Source: Azorhizobium caulinodans ORS 571 (GTDB taxonomy: Bacteria; Pseudomonadota; Alphaproteobacteria; Rhizobiales; Xanthobacteraceae). Taken from it: a stretch of 64,000 nucleotides of DNA. The stretch spans positions 2,547,501-2,611,500 of the forward strand of contig NC_009937.1 of the NCBI RefSeq assembly GCF_000010525.1, given 5' to 3'. The notes beneath the pieces were generated by a model, which worked only from the letters and a program-made list of their open reading frames with translations, did not search any database and had not been told where the DNA came from. Every line of letters begins with the position of its first letter. The stretch's first letter is position 1. The position numbers and the translations under genes were made by a program. Below, one piece after another: positions 29,371 to 39,028 of the stretch.

Positions 29371-30810
29371 ATGCTCGCCGAAACCCAGCTCGCGCCCATC
29401 GCCGTCATCGGCGACGTGATGGTGGACCGCTACATCACCGGCTCCGTCTCGCGCATCTCTCCGGAAGCGCCGGTGCCGGTGCTCGTCCATGGCGCCGAAC
29501 GCATCGTGCCCGGTGGCGCGGCCAACGTCGCCGCCAATGCCGCCGCCCTCGGGGCGCCTGTGCTCCTCGTGGGTCTTGTCGGAGAGGACGAGGCGGCGAG
29601 CCAATTGGCCGATGCGCTCGCCACCTATCCGGGCATCAGCCTCGCGCACATGGTGGTGGACGCCAAGCGGCCCACCATCACCAAGACGCGGGTGATGAGC
29701 GGGCGCCAGCAGATCGTGCGCATCGACGCGGAGGTGACGCGGGCCTGCGACGCTGCCGAGGAGGCGGCGCTGATTGGCGCGGCGGAAGCGGCCATCGCCA
29801 AGGCGGGTGTCGTGGTGCTCTCCGATTATGCCAAGGGCGTGCTGAGCGATGCGGTGATCGCCGCCGCCATGGCTGCGGCCAAGGCGCGCAATGTGCCGGT
29901 GATCGTCGATCCCAAGCGCCGCACCTTCGAGGCCTATCGCGGCGCCACTCTTGTGACGCCCAATCGCCGGGAACTGGCCGAGGCCACCGGCCTGCCGGAC
30001 GAGACGGATGCGGACGCCGCCCGCGCGGCGGAGGCGGCCGGTCGCCAGTTCGGCGGCGATGTACTGGTGACGCGGGCCGAGAAGGGCATGACGCTCTGGC
30101 GGCAGGATGGGCGCGTGCTCCATGTGCCGGCCGAGGCGCGCGAGGTGTTCGACGTCTCGGGCGCGGGCGATACGGCATTGGCCGCTCTCGCCGTTTCGCT
30201 CGCCGGCGGGCAGAGCCTGGAGGCGAGCGTCGGCATCGCCAATGCGGCCGCCGCGCTGGCCGTCGCGAAGCTCGGAACCGCCGTCGTGACGCGCGCGGAA
30301 CTCAGGGCCGCGCTGGAGCGCACGGCGGCGCAGATCGCACCGCCCGGTGCGCTCGTCTCCCGCGAGGATGCCTGCGCGGTGGTCGCCGCCTGGAAGGCGC
30401 AGGGGCTGCGGGTGGTCTTCACCAACGGCTGCTTCGATCTCGTCCACCCCGGCCATGTGAGCCTGCTGGAACAGTCGGCCGCGCAGGGGGACCGTCTGGT
30501 GGTGGCGCTGAACACGGATGCCTCCGTCCGCCGCCTCAAGGGGCCGAGCCGCCCGCTTCAGGACGAGCAGGCGCGGGCGCGGGTGATGGGCGCCATGCGC
30601 TGCGTCGATCTCGTCGTGCTGTTCGACGAGGAAACGCCGCTCGAAACCATCAAGGCGCTGCTGCCGGACGTGCTGGTGAAGGGCGCCGATTACGCCCCGC
30701 ACGAGGTGGTTGGGGCCGACGTGGTGACGGCAAACGGCGGCGAACTGGTGCTTGTGGATCTGGTGGCCGGCAAGTCCACCTCCAGCCTCGTTGCCAAGGC
30801 GCGGACCTGA
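29371..30810 (+). CDS. hldE: Bifunctional heptose 7-phosphate kinase / heptose 1-phosphate adenylyltransferase
   Basis: A 479-residue fusion. Residues 1-320 form a PfkB-type kinase that phosphorylates D-heptose 7-phosphate (PGGAANVAANAA early; anion-hole DVSGAGDTALAALA near residue 260). Residues 340-479 form a nucleotidyltransferase with the FTNGCFDLVHPGHVSLLEQ motif near residue 348, which makes ADP-D,D-heptose. The isomerase GmhA and phosphatase GmhB that complete the route are not in the window. It is last in the operon, followed by a strong hairpin. Confidence 0.95.
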   Translation: MLAETQLAPIAVIGDVMVDRYITGSVSRISPEAPVPVLVHGAERIVPGGAANVAANAAALGAPVLLVGLVGEDEAASQLADALATYPGISLAHMVVDAKRPTITKTRVMSGRQQIVRIDAEVTRACDAAEEAALIGAAEAAIAKAGVVVLSDYAKGVLSDAVIAAAMAAAKARNVPVIVDPKRRTFEAYRGATLVTPNRRELAEATGLPDETDADAARAAEAAGRQFGGDVLVTRAEKGMTLWRQDGRVLHVPAEAREVFDVSGAGDTALAALAVSLAGGQSLEASVGIANAAAALAVAKLGTAVVTRAELRAALERTAAQIAPPGALVSREDACAVVAAWKAQGLRVVFTNGCFDLVHPGHVSLLEQSAAQGDRLVVALNTDASVRRLKGPSRPLQDEQARARVMGAMRCVDLVVLFDEETPLETIKALLPDVLVKGADYAPHEVVGADVVTANGGELVLVDLVAGKSTSSLVAKART

Positions 30811-30844
30811 AAAATCCGCCTCAATTTATTGATCTGAAAAGAGA

Positions 30845-30876
30845 ACGCCCCGAACCATCCGGCTCGGGGCGTCTTC
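30845..30876. terminator. Terminator between convergent hldE and argE
   Basis: A nine-base perfect stem (30845-30853 with 30864-30872) with a ten-base loop, in the gap between two converging genes, probably serving both directions. T-runs are short. Confidence 0.65.
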
Positions 30877-30900
30877 ATGTGATGCGTCAGAGCAAGAGGC

Positions 30901-32061
30901 TCAGGCGGCGCAATAAGCGATCACGCGGCGGATGAAGGCCTCGCAGGCATCGAGCTGGTTCTTCTCGAGATATTCATCCGGCTGGTGCGCCTGGACGATG
31001 GAGCCGGGGCCGCACACCACGGTCGGGATGCCGGCCATTTCCACGAACAGGCCAGCTTCCGTGCCGTAGGCGACCTTGGCGTGATCGTTGCGGCCGGCGA
31101 AGTGCTTCGCCAGCACGGCCACGGGCGCGTCCGGCGAGGTGGAGAGGCCCGGAAATGCGCTCTTCAGCTTGAACTCGATGCCGGTGTGGGGCGCCTTGGC
31201 CTTCATCCCCGGCTCCAGCGTGTCCGTGGCATAAGCGATGATTTCGCCGGTCAGCGCCTCCACGTCGTCCTCGGGCAGGGCCCGGACTTCCCAGTCGATC
31301 GTCGCCAGTTCCGGCACGATGTTGAGGGCGGTGCCGCCATGGAAGGTGCCCACGTGGGCGGTGCTGTGGGGGATGTCGTAGAGGTCGTCCCGCCGGCCTT
31401 CCGCCGCCAGACGATCGCTGAGATCGGCCACCTTGGCCACCAGGCGGCCGCCCGCCTCCACGGCATTCACCAGTTCCGGCGCGCGGGAGGAATGGCCGCC
31501 GGCGCCGGTGATGACCGTGGCGTAGCTCTTCTTGCCCTTGTGCCCGACCACCACCTGCATGCTGGTGGGCTCGCCGACGATGCAGGCCTCCGGCTTGTAG
31601 CCGTTGGCCACCATGTGCTCGATCAGCGGGCGCACGCCGACGCAGCCCACTTCCTCGTCATAGGAGATGGCGAAGTGGATCGGCTTCTTGAGCGGCTGGG
31701 CCTTCATCTCCGCCACCATGCCGAGGCAGACGGCGAGGAAGCCCTTCATGTCGCAGGTGCCGCGCCCATAGAGCTTGCCGTCGCGCTCGGTGACGGTGAA
31801 GGGATCCGACGTCCATTCCTGCCCGTCCACCGGCACGGTGTCGGTGTGGCCGGACAGGACAATGCCGGGCACGTCGCGCGGGCCGAGTGTGGTGATGAGG
31901 CTCGCCTTCTTTTCTTCCGTGTTCTCCACGCGCTCGAAGAAGATGCCTTCGGCGGTCAGGAACTCTTCCACCGCCTCGATCAGCGGCAGGTTGGAATTGC
32001 GGCTCGTCGTATCGAACGAAATCAGGCGCGCCAGCCAGTCGAGGGTCTGGGGATTGGGCAT
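30901..32061 (-). CDS. argE: Acetylornithine deacetylase
   Basis: A 386-residue M20 metallopeptidase-family enzyme that removes acetate from N-acetylornithine in arginine synthesis. Dinuclear zinc motifs are visible: SGHTDTVPVDGQEW (His and Asp), GRGTCDMKGF (bridging Asp), and SYDEEVGCVG (Glu pair). The C-terminal ligand is in PGSIVQAHQPDEYL. It begins MPNPQTLDWLARLISFDTTS, typical of rhizobial ArgE, and the frame further upstream has no family similarity. Divergent from the cobalamin genes. Confidence 0.93.
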   Translation of the reverse strand: MPNPQTLDWLARLISFDTTSRNSNLPLIEAVEEFLTAEGIFFERVENTEEKKASLITTLGPRDVPGIVLSGHTDTVPVDGQEWTSDPFTVTERDGKLYGRGTCDMKGFLAVCLGMVAEMKAQPLKKPIHFAISYDEEVGCVGVRPLIEHMVANGYKPEACIVGEPTSMQVVVGHKGKKSYATVITGAGGHSSRAPELVNAVEAGGRLVAKVADLSDRLAAEGRRDDLYDIPHSTAHVGTFHGGTALNIVPELATIDWEVRALPEDDVEALTGEIIAYATDTLEPGMKAKAPHTGIEFKLKSAFPGLSTSPDAPVAVLAKHFAGRNDHAKVAYGTEAGLFVEMAGIPTVVCGPGSIVQAHQPDEYLEKNQLDACEAFIRRVIAYCAA

Positions 32062-32082
32062 CGCGCGGAAACTCCGGGAAGG

Positions 32083-32257
32083 TTCTCTAAAGGGAAGGTT
32101 CTCGTGGGCGACGGATGCGACTCCAGCGCAACTCTGCCGCATTGCACACATATACCCCCTTTCGGAGCGGCGCAGCCCATTTGTCCGGGGCGATGCGGTG
32201 GATTGCGGGCGCGGAGCGCCTGCCATGTCGGGAGACGGTTGTCCGCCTCTCGGCGGT
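32083..32257 (+). promoter_or_regulatory. Possible degenerate cobalamin riboswitch before cobU
   Basis: Pieces resembling the AdoCbl riboswitch occur in the expected order in the cobU leader: AAAGGGAA near 32090, CCAGCGCAACTCTG near 32123, and a B12-box-like GTCGGGAGACGG near 32227. The spacing is loose, and the pairing GCCACTGG element is not obvious. Location before a cobalamin gene fits. This is weak. Confidence 0.28.
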
Positions 32258-32296
32258 GCCATAAGAGCAGATCGCGCGCCGGCGCGGGGGAGAGGC

Positions 32297-32809
32297 ATGG
32301 CGAGGATCACCCTGGTTCTGGGAGGCGCCCGTTCGGGCAAAAGCCGCCATGCCGAGGGGCTGGTGGAGGCGCTCCCCGCCCCATGGGCCTATATGGCCAC
32401 CGCCCAGGCCTTCGATGCCGAGATGGAGGCGCGCATCGCGCTTCATCGCGACCGCCGGGGCGCGGGCTGGCAGACCTTCGACACGCCGCTCGAGCTGGCC
32501 GAGGCCCTTGACGGCCTGCCCCCAAAGATGCCCGCCCTCGTGGACTGCCTCACCCTCTGGCTCACCAACCATATGCTGGCCGAGCACGATGTGGAGGCGG
32601 AAGCCGCGCGGCTCGTCGCCGCCGTGGCCCGGCGCCCGGCGCCTGTGGTGCTCGTGGCCAATGAGGTGGGGCTCGGCATCGTTCCCGACAATGCGCTGGC
32701 ACGACGGTTCCGCGATGCCGCCGGCCGTCTCAATCAGCAGTTGGCAGACAAGGCCGACCGGGTGGTGTTCCTGGTCGCCGGGCTGCCCATGACGGTGAAA
32801 GACCAATGA
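32297..32809 (+). CDS. cobU: Adenosylcobinamide kinase / adenosylcobinamide-phosphate guanylyltransferase
   Basis: A 170-residue bifunctional enzyme (CobU/CobP) that phosphorylates adenosylcobinamide and adds GMP, preparing the lower-ligand attachment step of B12 synthesis. The P-loop GGARSGKSRHAE is at residues 9-20. The conserved VDCLTLWLTNHML and VANEVGLGIVPDN segments are present. A GGGGGAGAGG Shine-Dalgarno precedes ATG 32297. Its stop overlaps the cobO start (ATGA), so the two are translationally coupled. Confidence 0.94.
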   Translation: MARITLVLGGARSGKSRHAEGLVEALPAPWAYMATAQAFDAEMEARIALHRDRRGAGWQTFDTPLELAEALDGLPPKMPALVDCLTLWLTNHMLAEHDVEAEAARLVAAVARRPAPVVLVANEVGLGIVPDNALARRFRDAAGRLNQQLADKADRVVFLVAGLPMTVKDQ

Positions 32810-33426
32810 TCAACGAACCCATCGATCCGCGCGATGCCGAGCGGCACCGGGCCAAGATGGCCAAGCGCAAGGCCGTGCAGGATGCCGAGGTGGCGTCCAA
32901 GAATATCGAGAAGGGCCTGCTGATCGTCCACAGCGGCCCCGGCAAGGGCAAGAGCACGGCCGCCTTCGGCCTTGCCCTGCGCATGCTGGGCTATGGGCGA
33001 ACGGTTGGCATCGTGCAGTTCATCAAGGGGGCCTGGCACACGGGCGAGAAGGATGCCTTCGCGGCCTTCGGCAATCGCGTGAAGTGGCACACCATGGGCG
33101 AGGGTTTCACCTGGGAGACGCAGGATCTCGCCCGTGACAAGGCGGCCGCGGAACGCGCCTTCGACAAGGCCCGTGAGCTGATGGACGACCCGGCCGTTTC
33201 GCTGGTCATCCTCGACGAGCTGAACATCGCCTTGCGCTACGAATATCTCGACCTCAATGACGTGATTGACGTGCTGACCTCTCGCCGGCCGGACCTGCAC
33301 GTGGTCATCACCGGCCGCAACGCGAAGCCGGCGCTGATCGAGGCGGCCGATCTCGTCACCGAGATGCAGTTGGTGAAGCACCATTTCGCGGCCGGCGTGA
33401 AGGCGCAGGTCGGCATCGAGTTCTGA
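32806..33426 (+). CDS. cobO: Cob(I)yrinic acid a,c-diamide adenosyltransferase
   Basis: A 206-residue CobA/CobO-type enzyme that attaches the adenosyl group from ATP to the cobalt of corrinoids. The P-loop variant [17 protein letters not shown] begins near residue 43. The [12 protein letters not shown] and [16 protein letters not shown] segments are standard for the family. It is coupled to cobU and is followed by cobQ 26 nt later. Cytoplasmic. Confidence 0.94.
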   Translation: MINEPIDPRDAERHRAKMAKRKAVQDAEVASKNIEKGLLIVHSGPGKGKSTAAFGLALRMLGYGRTVGIVQFIKGAWHTGEKDAFAAFGNRVKWHTMGEGFTWETQDLARDKAAAERAFDKARELMDDPAVSLVILDELNIALRYEYLDLNDVIDVLTSRRPDLHVVITGRNAKPALIEAADLVTEMQLVKHHFAAGVKAQVGIEF

Positions 33427-33452
33427 GCGCGTCGACAGGAGCGGGGAGGGCC

Positions 33453-34910
33453 ATGGCGCGCGCGCTGATGTTTCAGGGCACCGGCTCGGACGTGGGCAAG
33501 TCCCTGCTGGTCGCCGGCCTCGCCCGCGCCTTCGCTGACCGGGGCCTGAAGGTCCGCCCCTTCAAGCCGCAGAACATGTCCAACAATGCCGCCGTCACGG
33601 CCGACGGCGGCGAGATTGGGCGGGCGCAGGCGCTTCAGGCCCGAGCTGCCCGCGTGCCTCTCTCCGTGCACATGAACCCCGTGCTGCTGAAGCCGCAGAG
33701 CGAGGTTGGTGCGCAGGTGGTGGTGCAGGGCAGGGTGGTCGGCAGCGCCAAGGCGGCCGCCTATCAGCAGATGAAGGCAGGCCTCCTGCCCTCGGTTCTG
33801 GAGAGTTTTCGCCGGCTAAAGACCGAGGCCGACCTTGTGCTGGTGGAAGGTGCCGGCTCCGCCTCCGAGGTCAATCTCAGGGCCAATGACATCGCCAACA
33901 TGGGCTTTGCCCGTGCGGCGGACGTACCTGTGGTACTGATCGGAGACATCGACCGAGGCGGCGTGATCGCGAGCCTCGTGGGCACGAAGACGGTGCTCGA
34001 TCCGGCGGATGCGGCGATGATCCAGGGCTTCATCGTCAACCGTTTCAGGGGCGATCCCGCCCTGTTCGGGAGCGGCATGGACCTCATCGCCGGGCACACG
34101 GGCTGGGCCGCTCTCGGCCTCGTGCCCTTTTACACGGGCGCCGCCCGCCTGCCCGCCGAGGACGCGCTGGGCGTCGCCGGCCCGCAGGCGCCGAAGCCCG
34201 GCGCGAAAGTGCGGATCGCGGTGCCGATCCTGCCCCATGTGGCGAATTTCGACGATCTCGATCCGCTGGACGCCGAGCCGGGTCTCGAGGTGCGGCGCAT
34301 CCGTCCATCCGACGTCCTGCCGACGGATACGGATCTCGTGCTCCTCATCGGCTCCAAGGCCACCATCGCGGATCTCGCGGCCCTACGGGCCGGCGGCCTG
34401 CATCATGACATCCAGGCCTTTGCACGTCGCGGCGGGCGGGTGCTGGGCCTGTGCGGCGGCTATCAGATGATGGGCGAGCATCTGTCCGATCCGGATGGCG
34501 TGGAAGGCCCGCCCGGCTCGACGGAAGGCCTCGGGCTGCTGAAGGTGGGTACGGTGATGACCGGCGAGAAACGGCTGGTCGCCGTCACCGGTACCTCGCG
34601 GCTCGGTGCGCCTTTCTCCGGCTATGAAATGCACATCGGCGCAACGGAAGGCGCCGACACCGCCCGCCCCTTCGCCGAGCTCGACGGCGCGGGCGCGGAA
34701 GGCGCCGTCTCGGCCGATGGCCGCATCATGGGCACCTATGTGCACGGCCTGTTCGGGGATGACCGCCAGCGCGCGGCCCTCATGGGGCTGCTGGGCGCAG
34801 GGCCGGCTCAGGTGGCCTATGAGGCAGGCGTCGAAGAGGCGCTGGACGGTCTTGCCGCTCACCTCTCGGCGCATCTCGACCTCGACCGCCTCCTCAGCCT
34901 CGCGCGATGA
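33453..34910 (+). CDS. cobQ: Cobyric acid synthase
   Basis: A 485-residue glutamine-dependent amidase that amidates four side chains of adenosyl-cobyrinic acid diamide. The N-terminal P-loop domain starts [40 protein letters not shown] is diagnostic. The C-terminal class I amidotransferase domain has its nucleophile cysteine in [12 protein letters not shown] near residue 333 and the catalytic histidine in [11 protein letters not shown]. It overlaps the converging cobD gene by 17 bases. Confidence 0.95.
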   Translation: MARALMFQGTGSDVGKSLLVAGLARAFADRGLKVRPFKPQNMSNNAAVTADGGEIGRAQALQARAARVPLSVHMNPVLLKPQSEVGAQVVVQGRVVGSAKAAAYQQMKAGLLPSVLESFRRLKTEADLVLVEGAGSASEVNLRANDIANMGFARAADVPVVLIGDIDRGGVIASLVGTKTVLDPADAAMIQGFIVNRFRGDPALFGSGMDLIAGHTGWAALGLVPFYTGAARLPAEDALGVAGPQAPKPGAKVRIAVPILPHVANFDDLDPLDAEPGLEVRRIRPSDVLPTDTDLVLLIGSKATIADLAALRAGGLHHDIQAFARRGGRVLGLCGGYQMMGEHLSDPDGVEGPPGSTEGLGLLKVGTVMTGEKRLVAVTGTSRLGAPFSGYEMHIGATEGADTARPFAELDGAGAEGAVSADGRIMGTYVHGLFGDDRQRAALMGLLGAGPAQVAYEAGVEEALDGLAAHLSAHLDLDRLLSLAR

Positions 34911-35868
34911 CGAGGCCCGCGAGCGCGATCAGCGTGACGAACACCACCAGCAGCGCGTCCGCCGCCACATAGAGGCGCAGGGCCGCGCGGATGTCGCGGG
35001 CGTCGATGTCCCGGCGGCCGTTGCCCATGTAGGCCGCCTGCGCCGGCACGCCGCCATAGGAACGCGGGCCGGCGATGGAGATGCCCAGAGCTCCCGCCAT
35101 GGCCGCCTCCGGCCAACCGGCATTGGGCGAGCGGTGATGGGGAGCGTCGCGCAGCATGGCGCGCCAGGCCTCTTTGGGCGAACAGCCCGGCAGCAGTCCG
35201 GCCGCGAGCACGATGAGCAGGCCGGAGAGACGCGAGGCGGGCAGGTTCACGAGATCATCCAGCCGCGCCGCCGCCCAGCCGAAATCCTCATAGCGAGGAT
35301 TGCGGTGGCCGATCATGCTGTCCGCCGTATTCAGCGCCTTGTAGCCGGCCCCGCCCGCGAGGCCGCCCACCAGCATCCAGAATGTGGGCGCGACGATGCC
35401 GTCCGAGAAATTCTCGGCCAGGCTCTCGATGGCCCCGCGCGTCACGCCGGCGACATCCAGTTGCTCGGGATCGCGTCCGACGATGTGCGAGACGGCGCGG
35501 CGCCCGGCGGCAAGGCCGCCTTTCTCCAGCGCCGTCGCCACGGCCGCAACGTACGTATAAAGCGAGTGCTGGGCGATGAGCACGCTGCCGAGGATGCCCG
35601 CCAGCACCACGCCGAGCGCGAACTGGCGCAGGAACGCCTCTAGCATCAGCGCCGGCAGCATGGCGCAGGCGAGCAGGACGATGACGGTCAGGACGCCGTT
35701 CCGCTTGCGGGCAGGGCCGGGGAGGGTGGTGCGGTTGAGACGCGACTCGAGTGCGCTGATGAGCGTTCCGGCCCAGACCACGGGGTGGCGAATGGCGCGG
35801 AACAGCGGCTGCGGATAGCCGGTCAGGCCTTCCACAAGCAAAGCGACGCAGGTCAGATCAAAAGCCAT
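34894..35868 (-). CDS. cobD: Adenosylcobinamide-phosphate synthase, membrane protein
   Basis: A 324-residue CbiB/CobD-type membrane enzyme that joins aminopropanol (or its phosphate) to adenosylcobyric acid. The signature segments [20 protein letters not shown] and [20 protein letters not shown] are present, with about four or five membrane helices. The start at 35868 ([20 protein letters not shown]) fits the family; an upstream in-frame ATG at 35919 gives a non-conserved tail. Its 3' end overlaps that of cobQ by 17 bases, convergently. Confidence 0.93.
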   Translation of the reverse strand: MAFDLTCVALLVEGLTGYPQPLFRAIRHPVVWAGTLISALESRLNRTTLPGPARKRNGVLTVIVLLACAMLPALMLEAFLRQFALGVVLAGILGSVLIAQHSLYTYVAAVATALEKGGLAAGRRAVSHIVGRDPEQLDVAGVTRGAIESLAENFSDGIVAPTFWMLVGGLAGGAGYKALNTADSMIGHRNPRYEDFGWAAARLDDLVNLPASRLSGLLIVLAAGLLPGCSPKEAWRAMLRDAPHHRSPNAGWPEAAMAGALGISIAGPRSYGGVPAQAAYMGNGRRDIDARDIRAALRLYVAADALLVVFVTLIALAGLVIARG

Positions 35869-36027
35869 GGCATGTCTTCGGGCATCAAGGGCGTGGGGAC
35901 GCTGCGGTACGTCCGGCACGCAATCTCGGGAACGGGACGTCCTGTAATGTCTGTCACGGGAAGTGTCTTCATTTTCTCATGCCGAAGTGCGAGAAGCGCG
36001 CTCGGTTGAATGCAGCAAGGAACCGTC

Positions 36028-37374
36028 ATGCGCGTCGCGATGATTGGCACGGGGTACGTGGGTCTGGTGTCCGGCGCCTGTTTTGCGGACTTCGGGCATC
36101 ACGTCACCTGCGTGGACAAGGACGCGCAGAAGATCGAGCGTTTGGAGCGGGGCGAAATCCCCATCTTCGAGCCCGGCCTTGATGCCCTGGTGGCGCGCAA
36201 CCGCGCCGCGGGACGGCTCGATTTCGCGGTGGACCTGACGCAGGCTGTGCGCGAGGCGGACGCGGTGTTCATCGCGGTGGGGACGCCCTCCCGGCGCGGC
36301 GACGGCCATGCCGACCTCTCCTATGTCTATGCGGCCGCGCGCGAGATCGCCCAGGCGGCGGAGGGCTATACGGTCGTGGTCACCAAGTCGACTGTGCCCG
36401 TGGGCACCGGCGACGAGGTGGAGCGGGTGATCCGCGAGACCCGTCCCGATGCGGACATCTCCGTGGTGTCTAACCCCGAATTCCTGCGCGAAGGCGCGGC
36501 CATCGAGGATTTCAAGCGGCCGGACCGCATCGTCGTCGGCACGGACGAGCCGCGCGCCCGCGAGGTGATGGCGCAGCTCTATCGCCCGCTGGCGCTGAAC
36601 AGCCTGCCGCTGGTCTATACGAGCCGCCGCACCTCCGAACTCATCAAATATGCCGGCAACGCCTTCCTCGCAGTGAAGATCACCTTCATCAACGAGATCG
36701 CCGACCTGTGCGAGCAGGTCGGCGCGAACGTCCAGGACGTGGCACGCGGCATCGGCCTCGACAACCGCATCGGCTCGAAATTCCTGCATGCCGGCCCCGG
36801 CTATGGTGGCTCCTGCTTCCCGAAGGACACGCTCGCCCTCACCCGCACGGCGCAGGAAGCCGGAACGCCCTTGCGCATCGTCGAGACGGTGGTCGGCGTG
36901 AATGACGTGCGCAAGCTTGCCATGGCCAAGAAGGTGGTGAACGTCCTTGGCGGCGATGTGCGCGGCAAGACCGCGGCGGTTCTGGGCCTCACCTTCAAGC
37001 CGAATACCGACGACATGCGCGAGAGCCCGGCCATTTCCATCATCCATGCGCTTCTGGACCGTGGAATGAAGATCCGCGCTTTCGATCCCGAAGGCATGGA
37101 GGAAGCCAAGAAGGTGCTGCCCGCCGACGTTGCCTATGCGAGCGGCCCCTATGAGGCCGCAGACGGCGCCGACTGCCTCGTCATCGTCACCGAATGGGAC
37201 GCCTTCCGGGCGCTCGATTTCGAGCGCATGCGCAAGCTGCTGAAGCAGCCGGTTCTCGTGGACCTGCGCAACATCTACCGGCCCGATGAGATGGCGGCGC
37301 TCGGCTTCACCTATGAGAGCGTCGGCCGCGGCACGCCCGGCGCGCCGGATACGCTGACGCTCGCGGCGCAGTGA
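36028..37374 (+). CDS. UDP-glucose 6-dehydrogenase
   Basis: A 448-residue enzyme that oxidises UDP-glucose twice to UDP-glucuronate with NAD+. The N-terminal [20 protein letters not shown] holds the GxGYVG nucleotide motif. The catalytic cysteine is near residue 262 in [12 protein letters not shown], with the conserved lysine two positions on. The C-terminal half has [18 protein letters not shown] 36028 fits better than an ATG at 36010. The next gene encodes an epimerase likely to use its product for surface polysaccharide. Confidence 0.95.
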   Translation: MRVAMIGTGYVGLVSGACFADFGHHVTCVDKDAQKIERLERGEIPIFEPGLDALVARNRAAGRLDFAVDLTQAVREADAVFIAVGTPSRRGDGHADLSYVYAAAREIAQAAEGYTVVVTKSTVPVGTGDEVERVIRETRPDADISVVSNPEFLREGAAIEDFKRPDRIVVGTDEPRAREVMAQLYRPLALNSLPLVYTSRRTSELIKYAGNAFLAVKITFINEIADLCEQVGANVQDVARGIGLDNRIGSKFLHAGPGYGGSCFPKDTLALTRTAQEAGTPLRIVETVVGVNDVRKLAMAKKVVNVLGGDVRGKTAAVLGLTFKPNTDDMRESPAISIIHALLDRGMKIRAFDPEGMEEAKKVLPADVAYASGPYEAADGADCLVIVTEWDAFRALDFERMRKLLKQPVLVDLRNIYRPDEMAALGFTYESVGRGTPGAPDTLTLAAQ

Positions 37375-37519
37375 CGGCTACCATTTTGCCGTCACACTCC
37401 TGTGGTCCGACGCGCTTGAGCGAGAGCTTGGCCTTGATGCTGCGGATCCATCAGGGCGGGGCAGGGCGCTTCGGCCTCGTGCGCGCACCGGCCGGACGGC
37501 CGGCGGCAGTAGGTGGAAT

Positions 37520-38527
37520 ATGCGTTTTCTGGTGACGGGCACGGCCGGCTTCATCGGCTTTCACCTGGCAAAGCGACTTCTGGCGGGCGGGCATGTGGTG
37601 GTCGGCGTGGACGGCCTCACGCCCTATTATGATGTGCGCCTGAAGCACTCACGCCATGCGGAACTGGAGCGTCACAACGGTTTCTCCGCCGTCATCGGGA
37701 TGATCGAGACGCCCGACGTGCTCGCGCAGGCGGCGGATTTGGCGCAGCCGGATGTCATCATCCACCTCGCCGCACAGGCCGGAGTGCGTTACAGCCTCGA
37801 AAATCCGAAAGCGTATGTGGACGCCAATCTCAACGGCTCCTGGAACGTGCTGGAACTCGCCCGGCACCTGAAGCCGCGCCATCTGCTCCTCGCATCCACC
37901 AGTTCCGTCTACGGCGCCAACGCCAAGGTGCCGTTCTGCGAGACCGACCGGGCCGACGAGCCCATGACGCTCTATGCGGCCACGAAGAAGTCCATGGAGG
38001 CGATGGCGCATTCCTATGCCCATCTCTATGGCGTGCCGACCACTGCCTTCCGCTTCTTCACGGTCTATGGCCCATGGGGCCGGCCGGACATGGCCCTGTT
38101 CAAGTTCGTCTCCGCCATCCTGAAAGGCGAGCCCATCGACATCTATGGCGAGGGCCGGATGTCCCGGGATTTCACCTTCATCGATGATCTGGTGGAGGCA
38201 GTCCTGCGCCTCGTGGAGCGTGCGCCCCAAACGGGCGCGCCGGTCGGCCGCGCGGGCGTCGATTCCCTTTCGCCGGTGGCGCCGTTCCGCGTGGTGAACA
38301 TCGCCGGCGGCCAGCCCGTGGGGCTTCTCGATTTCGTCGAGACGGTAGAGCAGGCGGTCGGGCGCCCAGCCATCCGCAATTTGCTGCCGATGCAGGCCGG
38401 CGACGTGCCCCGCACCTATGCCTCGGCCGCGCTCCTTGAGGCCCTGACCGGCTATCGTCCGGACACGCCGCTGGGCGTCGGCGTCCCGGCCTTTGTAGAA
38501 TGGTACCGGAGTTATTACGGCATCTGA
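37520..38527 (+). CDS. UDP-glucuronate 4-epimerase-type NAD-dependent epimerase
   Basis: A 335-residue extended SDR epimerase. [12 protein letters not shown] carries the NAD motif at residues 7-13, and catalytic YAATK is near residue 152. The long insert and the [38 protein letters not shown] and [11 protein letters not shown] segments match UDP-glucuronate 4-epimerases (LpsL/Cap1J group), which make UDP-galacturonate. The UDP-glucuronate supplier lies 145 bases upstream on the same strand. A perfect CCGGCC-GGAC-GGCCGG hairpin at 37488-37503 sits just before the ribosome-binding site. Galacturonate synthesis for LPS or capsule is inferred. Confidence 0.87.
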   Translation: MRFLVTGTAGFIGFHLAKRLLAGGHVVVGVDGLTPYYDVRLKHSRHAELERHNGFSAVIGMIETPDVLAQAADLAQPDVIIHLAAQAGVRYSLENPKAYVDANLNGSWNVLELARHLKPRHLLLASTSSVYGANAKVPFCETDRADEPMTLYAATKKSMEAMAHSYAHLYGVPTTAFRFFTVYGPWGRPDMALFKFVSAILKGEPIDIYGEGRMSRDFTFIDDLVEAVLRLVERAPQTGAPVGRAGVDSLSPVAPFRVVNIAGGQPVGLLDFVETVEQAVGRPAIRNLLPMQAGDVPRTYASAALLEALTGYRPDTPLGVGVPAFVEWYRSYYGI

Positions 38528-39028
38528 CGCCGCAGTCACAGGACCGGCGGCCATGCGGTTGGGGGGTGCCTCTGCCAACCTTAGCTAAGTCGCGAGCGTG
38601 CCGTCGGCCCCAGGCACATTAATCGCGGCATCCGTCAGAACTGGAAGCGTGCTCGACGGAACAATCGGCCACTTTGGCGTGCGGGCGCGAAATTTGCGGT
38701 TTTCAGGGCCTTGGCCATGCCAATACGCGAACGCACCCCGCCGTTTGCACGTGAGACCCAATTTCAAGGGGCAGGGCATCAGTGTGCGATACGGCCTGTT
38801 CATCACCGGCGGAGCAATGGGTGCATCCACCAGCCATGGATGGCAGAGCGGGAGCCATAATGATCCACGATGCGTAGAAGATATATTATGGAACCTAATT
38901 TGAACATCCGTTGAAGGGCATTTCAGCCTTGGCGCCGACAGGCACCGTTTCGGCGTCCATGCTGGGCGGATTGGTGCTAAGGCGGTATGTGCCGGCTGCG
39001 TCCGCGTCCCCCGTAAGGAGTTCCTGAC
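38528..39028. other. 501-base gap with lower-GC segment, no gene recognised
   Basis: The largest gap in the window. The stretch 38870-38905 is AT-rich (AGATATATTATGGAACCTAA) and stands out from its surroundings. A plus-strand frame of 101 codons (38598-38903) and an overlapping minus-strand frame ending at 38585 are open, but neither resembles a known family or has a clear ribosome-binding site. It may hold remnants of a lost gene plus the promoter of the VOC gene, whose AAGGAG lies just before 39029. Confidence 0.4.

Noticed and set aside
28327-30702. A 791-codon minus-strand open frame opposite hldD and hldE.
   Set aside because: No family resemblance; both plus-strand genes are complete with catalytic motifs.
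38598-38903. A 101-codon plus-strand frame in the largest gap.
   Set aside because: No Shine-Dalgarno, no recognisable family, and base composition unlike neighbouring genes; kept only as part of the gap description.
38878-38903. GGAAC followed by CGTT, resembling an EcfG promoter.
   Set aside because: The spacer is 14 bases instead of 16-17.
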